Source of the DNA: Desulfurococcales archaeon
Lineage (GTDB): Archaea; Thermoproteota; Thermoprotei_A; Sulfolobales; Fervidicoccaceae
NCBI GenBank assembly: GCA_009904015.1
Contig: WYEQ01000035.1
Location: forward strand, 91,662 to 155,661
DNA length: 64,000 nucleotides
Reading direction: 5' to 3'
Positions within the stretch are counted from its first letter, which is position 1. Each line of letters begins with the position of its first letter. A program made the translations under genes and the position numbers. Positions 25,431 to 34,519 of the stretch are shown piece after piece. The notes below the pieces were generated by a model. That model saw only the letters and a list, made by a program, of their open reading frames with translations. It had not been told where the DNA came from and made no database searches.

Positions 25431-27038
25431 CTAGGCTGTTTTATACATGTTTTCCCATTTTGATGACTTTCTGATGTTTTTCCCTATTGTCAGAATTTTT
25501 CCTTCCAGAGCCCTATCACTGTGAATATTGGTTATCAGTATTTTCACTATTCTCCCCTCCAAGCTTTTTCGGTGATCTTTGTCGGCATAAGCATATATTA
25601 CTGGGCCATGGCTTAGTGGATACGCTATGTAAGTTTCTTTCATTTTACTGGCTATTATTCCAAGAATTTTTCTCCCTATCATTCTTGTTTTCGATTTATA
25701 ATTGAGCTTCTTAACAAAATTCTCTAGCTCCAGCTCTAACGGAGATAGCTTCTCTTTTCTGGTATAATCTTCGAGAGGTGTTCTGGGAAGGGGCATAAAT
25801 CTGTAGAGTATAATTCTATCAGCACCTTTGCTCATCATTTGCTTAATCACGTTAAAAGTTTTCTGCAGCGAGGATTCGTCCTGGCCGGGCAATCCATAGA
25901 TGAAATAAACTTGCGGGTAAAGCCCATTTTTGGCTAATAGCTCTACTGCAGTGATTGCTCGGGCAAGTGCTCCAGGTCTCCCCATTCTTCTCAATAAATT
26001 TTCGTCTCCTCCCTCTACGCCTATATTGATAGGTGTCCCAGAGAAAAACTCGCCTAGTAGGCTTGCCGTATCCTCATTCACCGTTACTGGCTTTACGTTT
26101 TCAACTAGTATCGAGTTCTTATCGCCGGAAAAACCGGTTTTTTCGAATAACTCCTTAAATAATTTTCTAAGAGCATCCATGTTGGGGGGAGGATCATCGG
26201 GCTTCACAGCAAGTAAGTGGTTAGCTGAAACCCAGTCTCGTCCGTAATCAAGAATATCTGGTCCGCTTAGAACAATTCTGGTTACCCCAGCATCAAGAAG
26301 GCATTTCACCTCTTCGACTATTCTATCGAGAGGTATGCTTCTAGCGGGCCCCCAGTATGAGGGAACGCTGCAGTACGCGCATCCTGGGTAAAGCTTCTTT
26401 GTCTCAATCGCGATTGGTGATAAAAGAAAGTTGCTGCATCCTCTAACGACCTCCACGTAGAACCTATAGGCCCAGTACCCGGGATAATGAGTTGCTAATC
26501 TACACGAAGGCCTGAATTTTGATAAATCCCTCGTTGTCAAAGGCGGTCTTGGCCCGGTGTACACGACTCTGTTGTTTTTTTTGAACATCAGGCCTCTTAT
26601 TCTTTCAAGTTCTTCAATCTCAATTCTGGCTTCATCAAAAACACTGGTCCGCGAGAGCTCTTGTAGTGTTGCCTCAGCTTCTCCGACAACCACCACATCG
26701 ACTCCTTGCTCCAGAATTCTCTCGGCGTAGCCAGAGAATGGTCCCCCAGCAATGATTGGACGCTTTCCTCTTCGTCTCCTCCAAGCAGATATGACTTGGC
26801 TTGCTATGGGTAAATCAGTAACCATGCCACTGATAAGCAACACGTCATAGTTATCCACCAGGAAAGGGCTCCTCAGCAACAAGTCACCAGGTATTAAATC
26901 AACACTCACGCTCTGCTGCTCCAACACGCCTCCAACCGTCCTAGGACCACTGCCTATCACGTCTCTGGTCCATAACCTCGTCCCCCTCGAATGTGCTAGT
27001 AGATCAACGATTAGGGCACTCAGCATCATTCGACTCAT
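25431..27038 (-). CDS. B12-binding-domain radical SAM protein with C-terminal TRAM-like domain
   Basis: The N-terminal 150 residues look like a Rossmann-type B12-binding domain (LLISGMVTDLPIA, IIAGGPFSG, VVVGEAEATL). The radical SAM core follows with RGCSN and YPGCAYC; a C-x2-C pair is clear, but the first cysteine is 21 residues away instead of the usual three. GVEGGDENLLRRMGRPG and YFIYGLPGQDE are later SAM-core features. The last 60 residues resemble a TRAM RNA-binding domain. No essential B12-binding His is obvious. The start is taken as ATG 27038, with TTG 27044 as an alternative. The substrate is unknown; the TRAM tail hints at RNA modification. Confidence 0.75.
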   Translation of the reverse strand: MSRMMLSALIVDLLAHSRGTRLWTRDVIGSGPRTVGGVLEQQSVSVDLIPGDLLLRSPFLVDNYDVLLISGMVTDLPIASQVISAWRRRRGKRPIIAGGPFSGYAERILEQGVDVVVVGEAEATLQELSRTSVFDEARIEIEELERIRGLMFKKNNRVVYTGPRPPLTTRDLSKFRPSCRLATHYPGYWAYRFYVEVVRGCSNFLLSPIAIETKKLYPGCAYCSVPSYWGPARSIPLDRIVEEVKCLLDAGVTRIVLSGPDILDYGRDWVSANHLLAVKPDDPPPNMDALRKLFKELFEKTGFSGDKNSILVENVKPVTVNEDTASLLGEFFSGTPINIGVEGGDENLLRRMGRPGALARAITAVELLAKNGLYPQVYFIYGLPGQDESSLQKTFNVIKQMMSKGADRIILYRFMPLPRTPLEDYTRKEKLSPLELELENFVKKLNYKSKTRMIGRKILGIIASKMKETYIAYPLSHGPVIYAYADKDHRKSLEGRIVKILITNIHSDRALEGKILTIGKNIRKSSKWENMYKTA

Positions 27039-27212
27039 ACCCAAAATTACTTTGTTCTCCAGGAAAGAAGTGCTTCAATTGAATTGTTTTTTTTTTGTTG
27101 CCCATAATTAACCGATTGGAACTTTTTATTAATTCTCTCAATGACTGAATAATTTTGTATAAAGCCAGAGCAATTAAAGTTCAGCAATTAGCTTTTTCTT
27201 CAGCAATTTTCC

Positions 27213-27270
27213 TCAGAGGCTACCATCCTAGTCATTGATTACTCTCTTTGCAATCCCCCGTGTTCATCAT
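27213..27270 (-). ncRNA. Candidate box C/D sRNA
   Basis: On the minus strand, a perfect C box ATGATGA (27264-27270) is followed 47 nt later by a D box CTGA (27213-27216), giving 58 nt, the usual archaeal C/D size. Internal D' and C' boxes are weak (CAATGAC and GGATGGT). It sits in an otherwise empty 290-nt gap. Terminal pairing is short. Without target matching this is only a candidate. Confidence 0.28.
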
Positions 27271-27328
27271 CGGTGCTAAGAAGTATTATTGTTGACAAAA
27301 AATAAAAAAGTGATTTTTATTTAACTTT

Positions 27329-28627
27329 TCAGTGCTTCCTTACGAGACCAAGCGCGGCCAGAACAAGGGCTATTAGGCCTAGCAGGATCCCCACATACGC
27401 TATCGTTGAGCTTGCTTTTTGATTCAGTTGTGTCTGGATGGATTGTAGCGTGTTTTCAAGGGAGCCCACTTTCTGGTTAACGTTGTCTAGATTGGTTGAG
27501 AGCTGGGTTGACACGCCCTGTATTTGTGTATTTAGCTGGTTAACCTTTTGAGGTAGCTCTGTTTTTAGTTGGTTTAGCTCAGAGCTCAGCTGGTCAATCT
27601 GGTTCATCAATCTGACAACTTCTTTGAGCTCTCCCCACACACCGCTCATCCATAGAAACACGTTCCTGACAAACCTTGGTCCGTCAAGCTGTACTCCGTA
27701 GTAGGTATATACCAGTCCTCCTTGATACCCGCCGATCGGCGTTTCACCGCTCACAACCACTATTCTGGTCGCCGGCTTGCCCTCAACGGTCACGTTCATG
27801 ACCTCCGCCGCCATTAATACAAAGACTCCTTCCTGCCCAGCAGTGTATGCTTTGCCAACGTCTCCGGGGGCTCCGGGCTGCGTTGGCTGGTTCTCAACTA
27901 TTTTTCCTTTCTCAGACGTATGCGCTATTCTATAGACGTTCGGGGGCTTGGAGTTAGTTAAGCTCTTCCATGTCCCATCAGTATCTACATAAGCTATTGG
28001 GCCTGGGCCGTGGAAGAGGTATCTCTCGACACCGAACTTAAGGAACTTGACTTCGGGGTCAGGGTCAACGATCCCCACAACCCTGTACGTGGCGTTAGCG
28101 TTGCTCAGATAGTCATCGACTGATACGTAATCGAATCTTAGTTTCGAGCCTATTGCCTCAAGAATATCGTTAAGAGTATGCTGAGCTACCTCGAGTGTTC
28201 CTCCCTGCGCTGGGTAATCGCTATCTGAAGCTAACCAAATGAACTTCTGGACGCTTGGGTTCGAGTAGAACCATTTGTTTATTAATTGTATTTCATCTGG
28301 GGTGAATGGAGCCCATGGCTGAGGAATAAGCATTCCATCAATCCCACCTAGCTTATCGGCATAATCAGTGAGCTTGCCTACCCATATATCCTTGGCCAGC
28401 GCTAGGGCAGCCGGTGGAAGCTTTGCCTTAGCTCCCTCATCCGGTACCAGCAATATGAACTGGAATTCCGGGAGGATCTTCAGCAACACATCGACGCCTG
28501 CAGGGGATTCTCCGTGACTGAAGTCCACGAGAACTACTGGTCCTACGTCCCTGGCAAACGCTACTCCCGCGCTACCCATAGAAAGTATTATTCCTAGTAA
28601 AAGTAGTAAGGATACCATTCTCTTCAT
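27329..28627 (-). CDS. Secreted, membrane-anchored coiled-coil envelope protein
   Basis: The 432-residue protein has a cleavable-looking signal peptide (MKRMVSLLLLLGIILSMGSA), an extracellular domain of about 310 residues, a coiled coil from about 330 to 400 rich in Gln/Leu/Asn, and a C-terminal membrane helix (IAYVGILLGLIALVLAALGL) ending RKH. This is the layout of a membrane-anchored S-layer stalk or surface-associated protein. The outer domain (DVGPVVLVDFSHGE, LVPDEGAK, GMLIPQPWAPFTPDE) looks like a glutamine-amidotransferase-like (GATase) fold without an obvious catalytic triad. I do not recognise a named family. A role as cell-surface anchor is inferred. Confidence 0.65.
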   Translation of the reverse strand: MKRMVSLLLLLGIILSMGSAGVAFARDVGPVVLVDFSHGESPAGVDVLLKILPEFQFILLVPDEGAKAKLPPAALALAKDIWVGKLTDYADKLGGIDGMLIPQPWAPFTPDEIQLINKWFYSNPSVQKFIWLASDSDYPAQGGTLEVAQHTLNDILEAIGSKLRFDYVSVDDYLSNANATYRVVGIVDPDPEVKFLKFGVERYLFHGPGPIAYVDTDGTWKSLTNSKPPNVYRIAHTSEKGKIVENQPTQPGAPGDVGKAYTAGQEGVFVLMAAEVMNVTVEGKPATRIVVVSGETPIGGYQGGLVYTYYGVQLDGPRFVRNVFLWMSGVWGELKEVVRLMNQIDQLSSELNQLKTELPQKVNQLNTQIQGVSTQLSTNLDNVNQKVGSLENTLQSIQTQLNQKASSTIAYVGILLGLIALVLAALGLVRKH

Positions 28628-28755
28628 TATTAACTACCCGTTATGTAATGGTTTATAGTTATTTAAATTTCTATTTCGAAAAAGCTTAGGATTACCTATG
28701 TAACTTTAATTAAAAATATAGCCAGAAAACAACAATAAATACTGTGTGGACCTAA

Positions 28756-29700
28756 TTGAAGCTCAAGGAGAAATACAGAGACGTTGACCTTATTATTTCT
28801 CATTGGGATACAGATGGGATAATATCATCATGTATGCTTGCCCGCGGGCTGGGTCTAGGGATAGATGACTTAGTTCTATCAAGCATAAACGCGTCTGTTA
28901 GCAATATGGTTAAGTACATGAAAAAAGGATACAGTAAAATAGCTATCCTTGACTTAAACATGCCTGAGAAAGAGCTTGCGAACCACCTTTCTAAAGTTCT
29001 TAATAAAAAGAATTTGCCAGAATTGCTAGTCATAGATCATCACCCGTGGAACGAAAATTCAGTAACAATGCTATCAGCCTACAGTAGTTTTCGCGAGATT
29101 ATAATCGAGCCCGAATATCCAAGCACAGCCCGAATAATATACGAGAAGCTGTTGGAGAAGGATAGCTTAACCGAGGAGGAAACCTTCATGGTTAATATAG
29201 CTGATGATGATGATACATTCACAAATACATATCCATTAACGAAGAAGCTCAGGGTTGTTCTCAGGTGGAGTGACTGGAAGATTAGGTATAAAGTTCTCGG
29301 GGAATGCCTAAAGGGCAATTTATGGTCTGAGTGGCTTGAAAGGTACTATAGGGAAGCTTACCCTAAGTACGAACAAGAAATCGAAAAAACCCTTGAAACC
29401 ACAGAGCTCGTTCATCTCGGGCATATGACAATCTGCTTTGTGAAGCCAAGCGAAAAGGTTCATCCAGGCGACATCCAGTCTTATCTTGAGGAGAAAAGAA
29501 AAGTGACCGCTGATATATATTTGTTCCTTTACAAATCTGGACTAAGCATAAGGTCCGCGAGGTTCAACGTGGCAAACCTAGCAAAGGAGCTAGGCGGGGG
29601 AGGTCACCCAAAGGCAAGCGGGGTTCTCTTCGAGAGTGAGGAAAAAGCCACCAATATCAAGGAAAGGTTGTTAAGGCTTATAGAGAAGCTATACAAATAG
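28756..29700 (+). CDS. DHH/DHHA1 family phosphoesterase
   Basis: This is a cytosolic metal-dependent phosphoesterase of the DHH superfamily (nanoRNase, c-di-AMP/NMP or RecJ-like). His16, Asp18 and Asp20 (HWDTDG), an LDLN motif near 66, the DHH motif Asp94-His95-His96, and the DHHA1 GGGGHPKASG near 283 are all in place. 314 residues. The start is TTG 28756 with AAAAATATAG about 30 nt upstream, so likely leaderless. Substrate (oligoribonucleotide, cyclic dinucleotide or other) cannot be told from the sequence. Confidence 0.85.
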   Translation: MKLKEKYRDVDLIISHWDTDGIISSCMLARGLGLGIDDLVLSSINASVSNMVKYMKKGYSKIAILDLNMPEKELANHLSKVLNKKNLPELLVIDHHPWNENSVTMLSAYSSFREIIIEPEYPSTARIIYEKLLEKDSLTEEETFMVNIADDDDTFTNTYPLTKKLRVVLRWSDWKIRYKVLGECLKGNLWSEWLERYYREAYPKYEQEIEKTLETTELVHLGHMTICFVKPSEKVHPGDIQSYLEEKRKVTADIYLFLYKSGLSIRSARFNVANLAKELGGGGHPKASGVLFESEEKATNIKERLLRLIEKLYK

Positions 29701-29717
29701 TAAATAATGTAAGGGGA

Positions 29718-29842
29718 GCCTGGCTCCGGCTTGGGGCCCCTGCGAGCCCTCGCGGAGCTCACTGGGAACCCCAACGCGGCTGGCTTAACTTCCGGGATCG
29801 AACGAGTCCGGGTGTTTCCCAGCCGCTATGGCCGGACCAGGC
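29718..29842 (-). rRNA. rrf: 5S ribosomal RNA
   Basis: On the minus strand the sequence starts GCCTGGTCCGG and ends CCGGAGCCAGGC, forming helix I. Between these are CGGCCATAGCGGC, CACCCGGACTCG, CCCGGAAGTTAAGCC and GCGTTGGGG, the universal 5S core elements. Length is about 125 nt; the exact ends may vary by 1-3 nt. No 16S or 23S is near, which is common in Crenarchaeota. Confidence 0.93.
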
Positions 29843-29865
29843 ATTATATGTTAATTATATAAAAG

Positions 29866-29875
29866 GTTTATAAGC
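29866..29875. promoter_or_regulatory. Near-palindromic TATA box shared by 5S rRNA and phosphoglycolate phosphatase gene
   Basis: GTTTATAAGC reads as TTTATAAG on the plus strand and CTTATAAA on the minus strand. Its centre (about 29870) is 28 nt from the 5' end of 5S (29842) and 30 nt from the ATG at 29900, near the usual archaeal TATA-to-start distance on both sides. A second TATA-like stretch (29856-29864) is too near to 5S for optimal spacing. Confidence 0.4.
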
Positions 29876-29899
29876 ATTGTTTCATGTGGTTTGAGGAAG

Positions 29900-30670
29900 A
29901 TGTCTAGAGAAGATATTCGCATAAAAATAATCGCCACCGATATCGATGGTACCTTGACTATTGATAGAAACAGGTATGAAATTCTACCCGAGGTTGTCTC
30001 CAGAATACAGATGCTTGGCTACCTGGGAATAAAGACGGTGCTGGTATCAGCCAACGCCTTGCCAGTCGCGCTGGGATTAGCCAGATACATCGGGGCTAAG
30101 GGCGTTGTGGCCGAGAATGGATGCATGATTGCGGTGATGAATCACGTTGAAGGTAGAAACGTAGTAATCCAACAGTTGTGTGATTGGCCCTCATTCATTA
30201 CTTTGAAGGAAATATCAGGTGTGCTCCAGGGTTTCGCTAATGAGTCGTGGCAGAACGATTATAGGAAATGCGATTTTGCCTTCATTCCTATTGATAAAAA
30301 TAAAGCTCTGGATGGGCTAAAAGCCCTAGAAAAACACCTGGCGCAAAAAGGCTATGACAAATACATATCAGCGGGGTTCAGTGGATACGCAATCCATGTT
30401 CATCCAATACACTGCAGCAAACTAGCTGGTCTGAAAAAAATATTGGAGTTAATGAACTCTTCCCTCGATGAAGTATTAGCTATCGGGGATAGCGTGATGG
30501 ATGTAGACATCGTTAAACATGCCAAGATAGGAGTAGCAGTTTCAAACGCTGACGATGAACTCAAAAATGTCGCTAAATACGTAACTAAGCATCCAAGCGG
30601 GTTTGGCTTCATAGAAGCAATAGATCACATTGTATTAATGCGTTACAAAGACGCTAAACAATCACAGTAG
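29900..30670 (+). CDS. pgp: Phosphoglycolate phosphatase (archaeal HAD family)
   Basis: This HAD-superfamily phosphatase removes phosphate from 2-phosphoglycolate and related compounds. ATDIDGTLT gives the nucleophile Asp14 and acid Asp16 counted from ATG 29900; the C2-type cap domain lies in the middle; and AIGDSVMDVDIVKHA is motif 4. About 256 residues. TTG 29891 is in frame, but ATG 29900 has GAGG upstream and also fits the TATA position. Confidence 0.85.
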   Translation: MSREDIRIKIIATDIDGTLTIDRNRYEILPEVVSRIQMLGYLGIKTVLVSANALPVALGLARYIGAKGVVAENGCMIAVMNHVEGRNVVIQQLCDWPSFITLKEISGVLQGFANESWQNDYRKCDFAFIPIDKNKALDGLKALEKHLAQKGYDKYISAGFSGYAIHVHPIHCSKLAGLKKILELMNSSLDEVLAIGDSVMDVDIVKHAKIGVAVSNADDELKNVAKYVTKHPSGFGFIEAIDHIVLMRYKDAKQSQ

Positions 30671-30682
30671 TATTGGGATCCT

Positions 30683-30853
30683 TCATAACTTGAGGTACAA
30701 TATAAGGATTAGGACCATGAGCCATAAAATTCCATAAGCAATGTATTTTGGAGAGGAATAGTGCAGGCCCACGATTAAACTCGCAGCGATGCATAATAAC
30801 ACGGTAAGTATCGTTGCTTTTTTAATATAGATGTATAGTTTTTTTAGCGACAT
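30683..30853 (-). CDS. Small two-helix membrane protein, 56 residues
   Basis: It begins MSLKKLYIYIKKATILT and has two hydrophobic segments (about residues 13-29 and 36-55), separated by a short polar loop (HYSSPKYIAY). Such a pattern is unlikely by chance but not proof of a gene. TTTAAAAATC lies just before the ATG. An in-frame start at 30874 is also possible. I do not recognise a family. It is isolated between a phosphatase gene and lrp. Confidence 0.42.
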   Translation of the reverse strand: MSLKKLYIYIKKATILTVLLCIAASLIVGLHYSSPKYIAYGILWLMVLILILYLKL

Positions 30854-31051
30854 GATTTTTAAACCCTGCTTCAATGTCTTCTAGGCGTTGGAAAACTCAG
30901 TAATGAATCATGCTGAGATGTATAAATTCTCTTTGTGGCTTTATTGCATTTTACTGAAAAGTGGAAATCTCGCGTGTTTTGCAACAAGCTTTTTCATTTC
31001 AATTAATGGTGTATTGATGTTTATTTGTCCTTTTTGGTTGAGACTCACGTG

Positions 31052-31519
31052 TTAGAGAGGAACCTTTACGTCAGACTCTTTCACTACTCTTAGTATGACG
31101 TTTGTTATTGTTCTTTTTATCTTCGGGTTCTTTAGAAGACTTTTAATAAATTTGTCAAGCTCCTCAACGCTTCTGAACCTCGCGATCGCGAGGACATCGT
31201 ATTCACCCGTTATATCGTAGAGATACAGAATATTAGGGTTCTCCGCCAGTGTTTTCTCTATTTCTTCTAGATACGGGCCTTCGACGTTGAGATGAATAGC
31301 CGCCGTTACATCATAGCCAATAATAGATGGGTCAACATTAATGGTGAATCTCTTAATTACCCCTAACTCTTTTAGCTTCTTTATCCTATTGAAACAAGTA
31401 CTAACCGGAATCCCTATTTTCTCAGCTATCTCCTTAACGCCCTTCTCTGAGTCCATTGATAGCTCCTTAAGAATCTTGTAGTCAATATCATCCAAAGCGA
31501 TCTTTTTCTTTGTTGTCAT
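31052..31519 (-). CDS. Lrp/AsnC family transcriptional regulator
   Basis: This 155-residue regulator has an N-terminal HTH (YKILKELSMDSEKGVKEIAE, then VSTCFNRIKKLKELGVIKRF) and a C-terminal RAM ligand-binding domain (AAIHLNVEGP, then YDVLAIARFRSVEELDKFI). Such proteins sense amino acids and form octamers on DNA. It starts at ATG 31519. It is not clearly in an operon. Its targets are not visible here. Confidence 0.92.
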   Translation of the reverse strand: MTTKKKIALDDIDYKILKELSMDSEKGVKEIAEKIGIPVSTCFNRIKKLKELGVIKRFTINVDPSIIGYDVTAAIHLNVEGPYLEEIEKTLAENPNILYLYDITGEYDVLAIARFRSVEELDKFIKSLLKNPKIKRTITNVILRVVKESDVKVPL

Positions 31520-31978
31520 TGGGAAAGTTCACCAAGTCAAATGCTTAATTAGCTAACTGTTTCTATTAAGAATTTGCGTTGCAGTTCATGCGAGAAACCC
31601 TGTTTTGAATAGTCTAGTAGCTTATCTAAAATATGTTCTGGGCTTGAATAAGACACTAGTAAGAAGAACTTCTACAATGAGCAATAATTCGACATTGCGG
31701 GAAATGTACATGCCGGGCAGATGCACAGTGAATCTTAAACTATATTGTTTTGGTCTAATTTAACAATAAGAAAACATAAAGGGAACAAGTCCTTAGCTTA
31801 ACTCATTAACTCCCACACATCTTCATATTCACTAAGCAAGCACTATTCAGTGAACAGAAAGAAAAAATTTCTTAACGATTTCTCTCTGCAATGGAGATGA
31901 GATATTAATTTTTCTTCGGAAATCTTTTTTATAGTAGCTACAATTAGCTTTTCACTTAGACGAAGGTGCTCATTAACT
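31520..31978. other. 459-nt intergenic region, mostly without recognisable features
   Basis: The gap separates divergent genes, lrp and the PMT-like transferase. A TATA-like CTTTTTTATAGT at about 31925-31936 and GGTG at about 31965 belong to the downstream gene. I found no reading frame above 40 codons that looks real, no tRNA fold and no clear C/D or H/ACA element. Confidence 0.4.
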
Positions 31979-34519
31979 TTGCAGGAAAAAAGCGTTGATT
32001 TTAAGGGTATTATGGAAAGAGCTAGCGAGGTTCTGGGCAGAAAGGAAAGCTACTACATAGCCATAGCTCTTATTTTTGTGATAGGCGCGGTACAGATTTA
32101 CTCATCATATGCTCTGGCAATTACTGCGGATACTTATAGAAGCGATGAGGTTTGGTACGTGAGCAGCGCAAGGAACATCCTGAACGAGGTATTCAAAACA
32201 AATGTATCCTATAATTACCAAGGTTACAGGGTCTATACGGTTTTTACATATGACTATTCAACTTTGATAAAAATCAAAGAACTGGTCACTGAGAGAAACG
32301 GAATTATAGTTAAGGATATCTACACGAAAACAAACGCAATAGCCATTGGGGTAAAGGATGTAAGTGTTCTGGAGGAGATTCAGCAACTAAGAGGAGTAAA
32401 AAAGATAATCAGCGGTTTTCCTTACCCAGACGCGGCCAACATTGATGCTTATTTGAACTTTGAGCACCCCCCACTCGCCAAGTACATTACAGGATTATCA
32501 ATGAAGATTTGCGGTGATTCCCCAATCTGCTGGAGAATGCCCAGCATCATATCGAGTGGCTTAACCATAGTGCTTGTCGGATTAGTGTCAATAAAGCTCT
32601 TTGGACCCCTAGGGGGAGTTTTATCCGCGCTTATTGGTCTCCTGGACCCACTATCTACTAACATGGGCAGCGTAGCTATGCTAGATATTTATCTAGCGCT
32701 ATTCACCGCATTAGGGCTTCTTTTTCTCAGTAAGAAAAAATATCTTCTGGCATCAGTTGCTTTTTCTCTTGCATTTAACGTGAAGTACAGCGCTCTTTTT
32801 CTTCTTATTGGGTTGTATATCTATCTTAGGTTTAAGGACAAAAGTATATTGAGGAACCTGTACATCATCGCTATACCGTTTCTTTTAGTCACAAGCTTGA
32901 TTTACCTCCCCTTTATCCTTAATTTCGGTATTGAAAGGGTATTAAGCGAACTGAAGGGAGCGTTAATCTGGCACACAACGAGCAGGCCTCCTGGGCCAGC
33001 TACCAGTAATCCAATCGATTGGGTTCTGGGCTTCAACTCTTTTTATTTATCTGTGCAACCAGAAATATTAGCGAGAGGGTATCCATGGATATATGTGCCA
33101 GCCTTCGCCGGCATGTTATTGTTACTTCCATCTTTCAGTGGGGTGTACCGCTACAAAATAAATGATGTTTTGAAAGCAACAGCTCTTCTAGGAATACTTT
33201 TCTTTGCTGAATACTTCTTCGTAATGATGCTTGGTAACAGAACTCTTTATAGCTTTTACTTCGTTAACTTTTCTCCTATTGGATATATTATGTTCGTAAA
33301 GTTTCTTGACTTATTGTTTATTAATCAACAACAACTCGACGAGTCACTATCTATGTATAAACAATGGTTTACCTTACTACTCAAAGGCGAAACCTCATGG
33401 ATACCAATCCCAAAGGAGCTTAAACTAATTATACCAGCATCATTCTTTGAGAGGAAATACAGAAAAACAACCCTAATGTTGATAGTTTTACTTATATCAT
33501 CACTATTCATGCATTTAACAACTACCGCTTCCTTCAGGTTATACACAGATTCATTCTACATTCTCCACGAAGCACCTATAAATGAGCCTGGACGAATAAT
33601 GGGTATGCAAGGATTACTAATTATTCTTTTGAAAAAAATAGGGGCTTCCGAGAACCTTCTAGTTCTTCTTGACATCTTCTTTGGATATTTGTTAATAAAC
33701 GAGCTGTTAATTCTAGCACGTAAGGCGACAAGCGAAAAAAACAAGAAGCTCGTCCTTGCCATTTATCCATTTTTGCTCTCAATTCTCTTCTATACAGGCT
33801 ACGATGGAAGCACCATAAGCTTATTCTTCTTCGTGTTATCAATCAACCTCATATTGGAGGGCAGGGAAGGAATGGGCTACCTTACATTGGGGCTCTCCAG
33901 CGGGAACCCCATGATTTTTTTGGTAAATTCCCTTATAGCTATTATCGCTGAACTGAAATATACCGCTATATATTTCGCAACTATTGCTAGCCTGTTTTTA
34001 TCTATACCCCTGCTGCTCAGAGTACCTTTCTACAACTACATCAACGATATCTCGCTTTTCTATGTGGCTCAGAAAACAGCTACATACTACTCGTTTTTCG
34101 GAGTAGAATCTGTTTTCCTATTAGGAACAGCAATAACTCTTCTACTAGCATGGTATATTATCAACAAGTATCAAGTAGCTGGACTCCTTGATAGAATAGG
34201 AATTATTCTTTTGGTGTTCGTGTCCCTGTACCCAAATATGCTTCCCCAGTGGAGCGTATTTCTAATCGTCCTATCAATCATGTTGTCAAAAAGATTTTTG
34301 GGCAGAGTAATGATTATTGACCTGCTAAATGCATTGTTCATTGTTACATGGTTCAGTAATAGCTATTTAATGCAAGCTTTGTTTAAGTATACAAGTAGTA
34401 CGCCTCTACAAGCTTATTCGTTACCAACGTTGATATATCTCTTTAGGGCTGCTGTTGCATTAACAATCTTACTCTCTTTGTTAGATAAAGCTAAAATAGG
34501 GGTACGAGATGCTTCTTGA
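31979..34519 (+). CDS. PMT-like multi-pass membrane glycosyltransferase
   Basis: The 846-residue membrane protein has the GT-C marks of the dolichyl-phosphate-mannose:protein mannosyltransferase family: DEVWYVSSA after the first helix, EHPPLAKYITG, SVAMLDIYLALF, and HTTSRPPGPATSNP. It probably moves a sugar from a polyprenyl phosphate to secreted proteins or glycans. About 75 extra residues lie between the DE and HPP motifs in the first external loop, and a second set of about seven hydrophobic helices (from 500 on) extends past the usual family size. Start TTG 31979 with GGTG upstream. The next gene overlaps by 11 nt. Confidence 0.78.
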   Translation: MQEKSVDFKGIMERASEVLGRKESYYIAIALIFVIGAVQIYSSYALAITADTYRSDEVWYVSSARNILNEVFKTNVSYNYQGYRVYTVFTYDYSTLIKIKELVTERNGIIVKDIYTKTNAIAIGVKDVSVLEEIQQLRGVKKIISGFPYPDAANIDAYLNFEHPPLAKYITGLSMKICGDSPICWRMPSIISSGLTIVLVGLVSIKLFGPLGGVLSALIGLLDPLSTNMGSVAMLDIYLALFTALGLLFLSKKKYLLASVAFSLAFNVKYSALFLLIGLYIYLRFKDKSILRNLYIIAIPFLLVTSLIYLPFILNFGIERVLSELKGALIWHTTSRPPGPATSNPIDWVLGFNSFYLSVQPEILARGYPWIYVPAFAGMLLLLPSFSGVYRYKINDVLKATALLGILFFAEYFFVMMLGNRTLYSFYFVNFSPIGYIMFVKFLDLLFINQQQLDESLSMYKQWFTLLLKGETSWIPIPKELKLIIPASFFERKYRKTTLMLIVLLISSLFMHLTTTASFRLYTDSFYILHEAPINEPGRIMGMQGLLIILLKKIGASENLLVLLDIFFGYLLINELLILARKATSEKNKKLVLAIYPFLLSILFYTGYDGSTISLFFFVLSINLILEGREGMGYLTLGLSSGNPMIFLVNSLIAIIAELKYTAIYFATIASLFLSIPLLLRVPFYNYINDISLFYVAQKTATYYSFFGVESVFLLGTAITLLLAWYIINKYQVAGLLDRIGIILLVFVSLYPNMLPQWSVFLIVLSIMLSKRFLGRVMIIDLLNALFIVTWFSNSYLMQALFKYTSSTPLQAYSLPTLIYLFRAAVALTILLSLLDKAKIGVRDAS

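Noticed and set aside
29718..29842. GC-rich stem-rich block first considered as an intron-containing tRNA
   Set aside because: The minus strand reads as a complete 5S rRNA with matching helix I; no anticodon or T arm can be placed.
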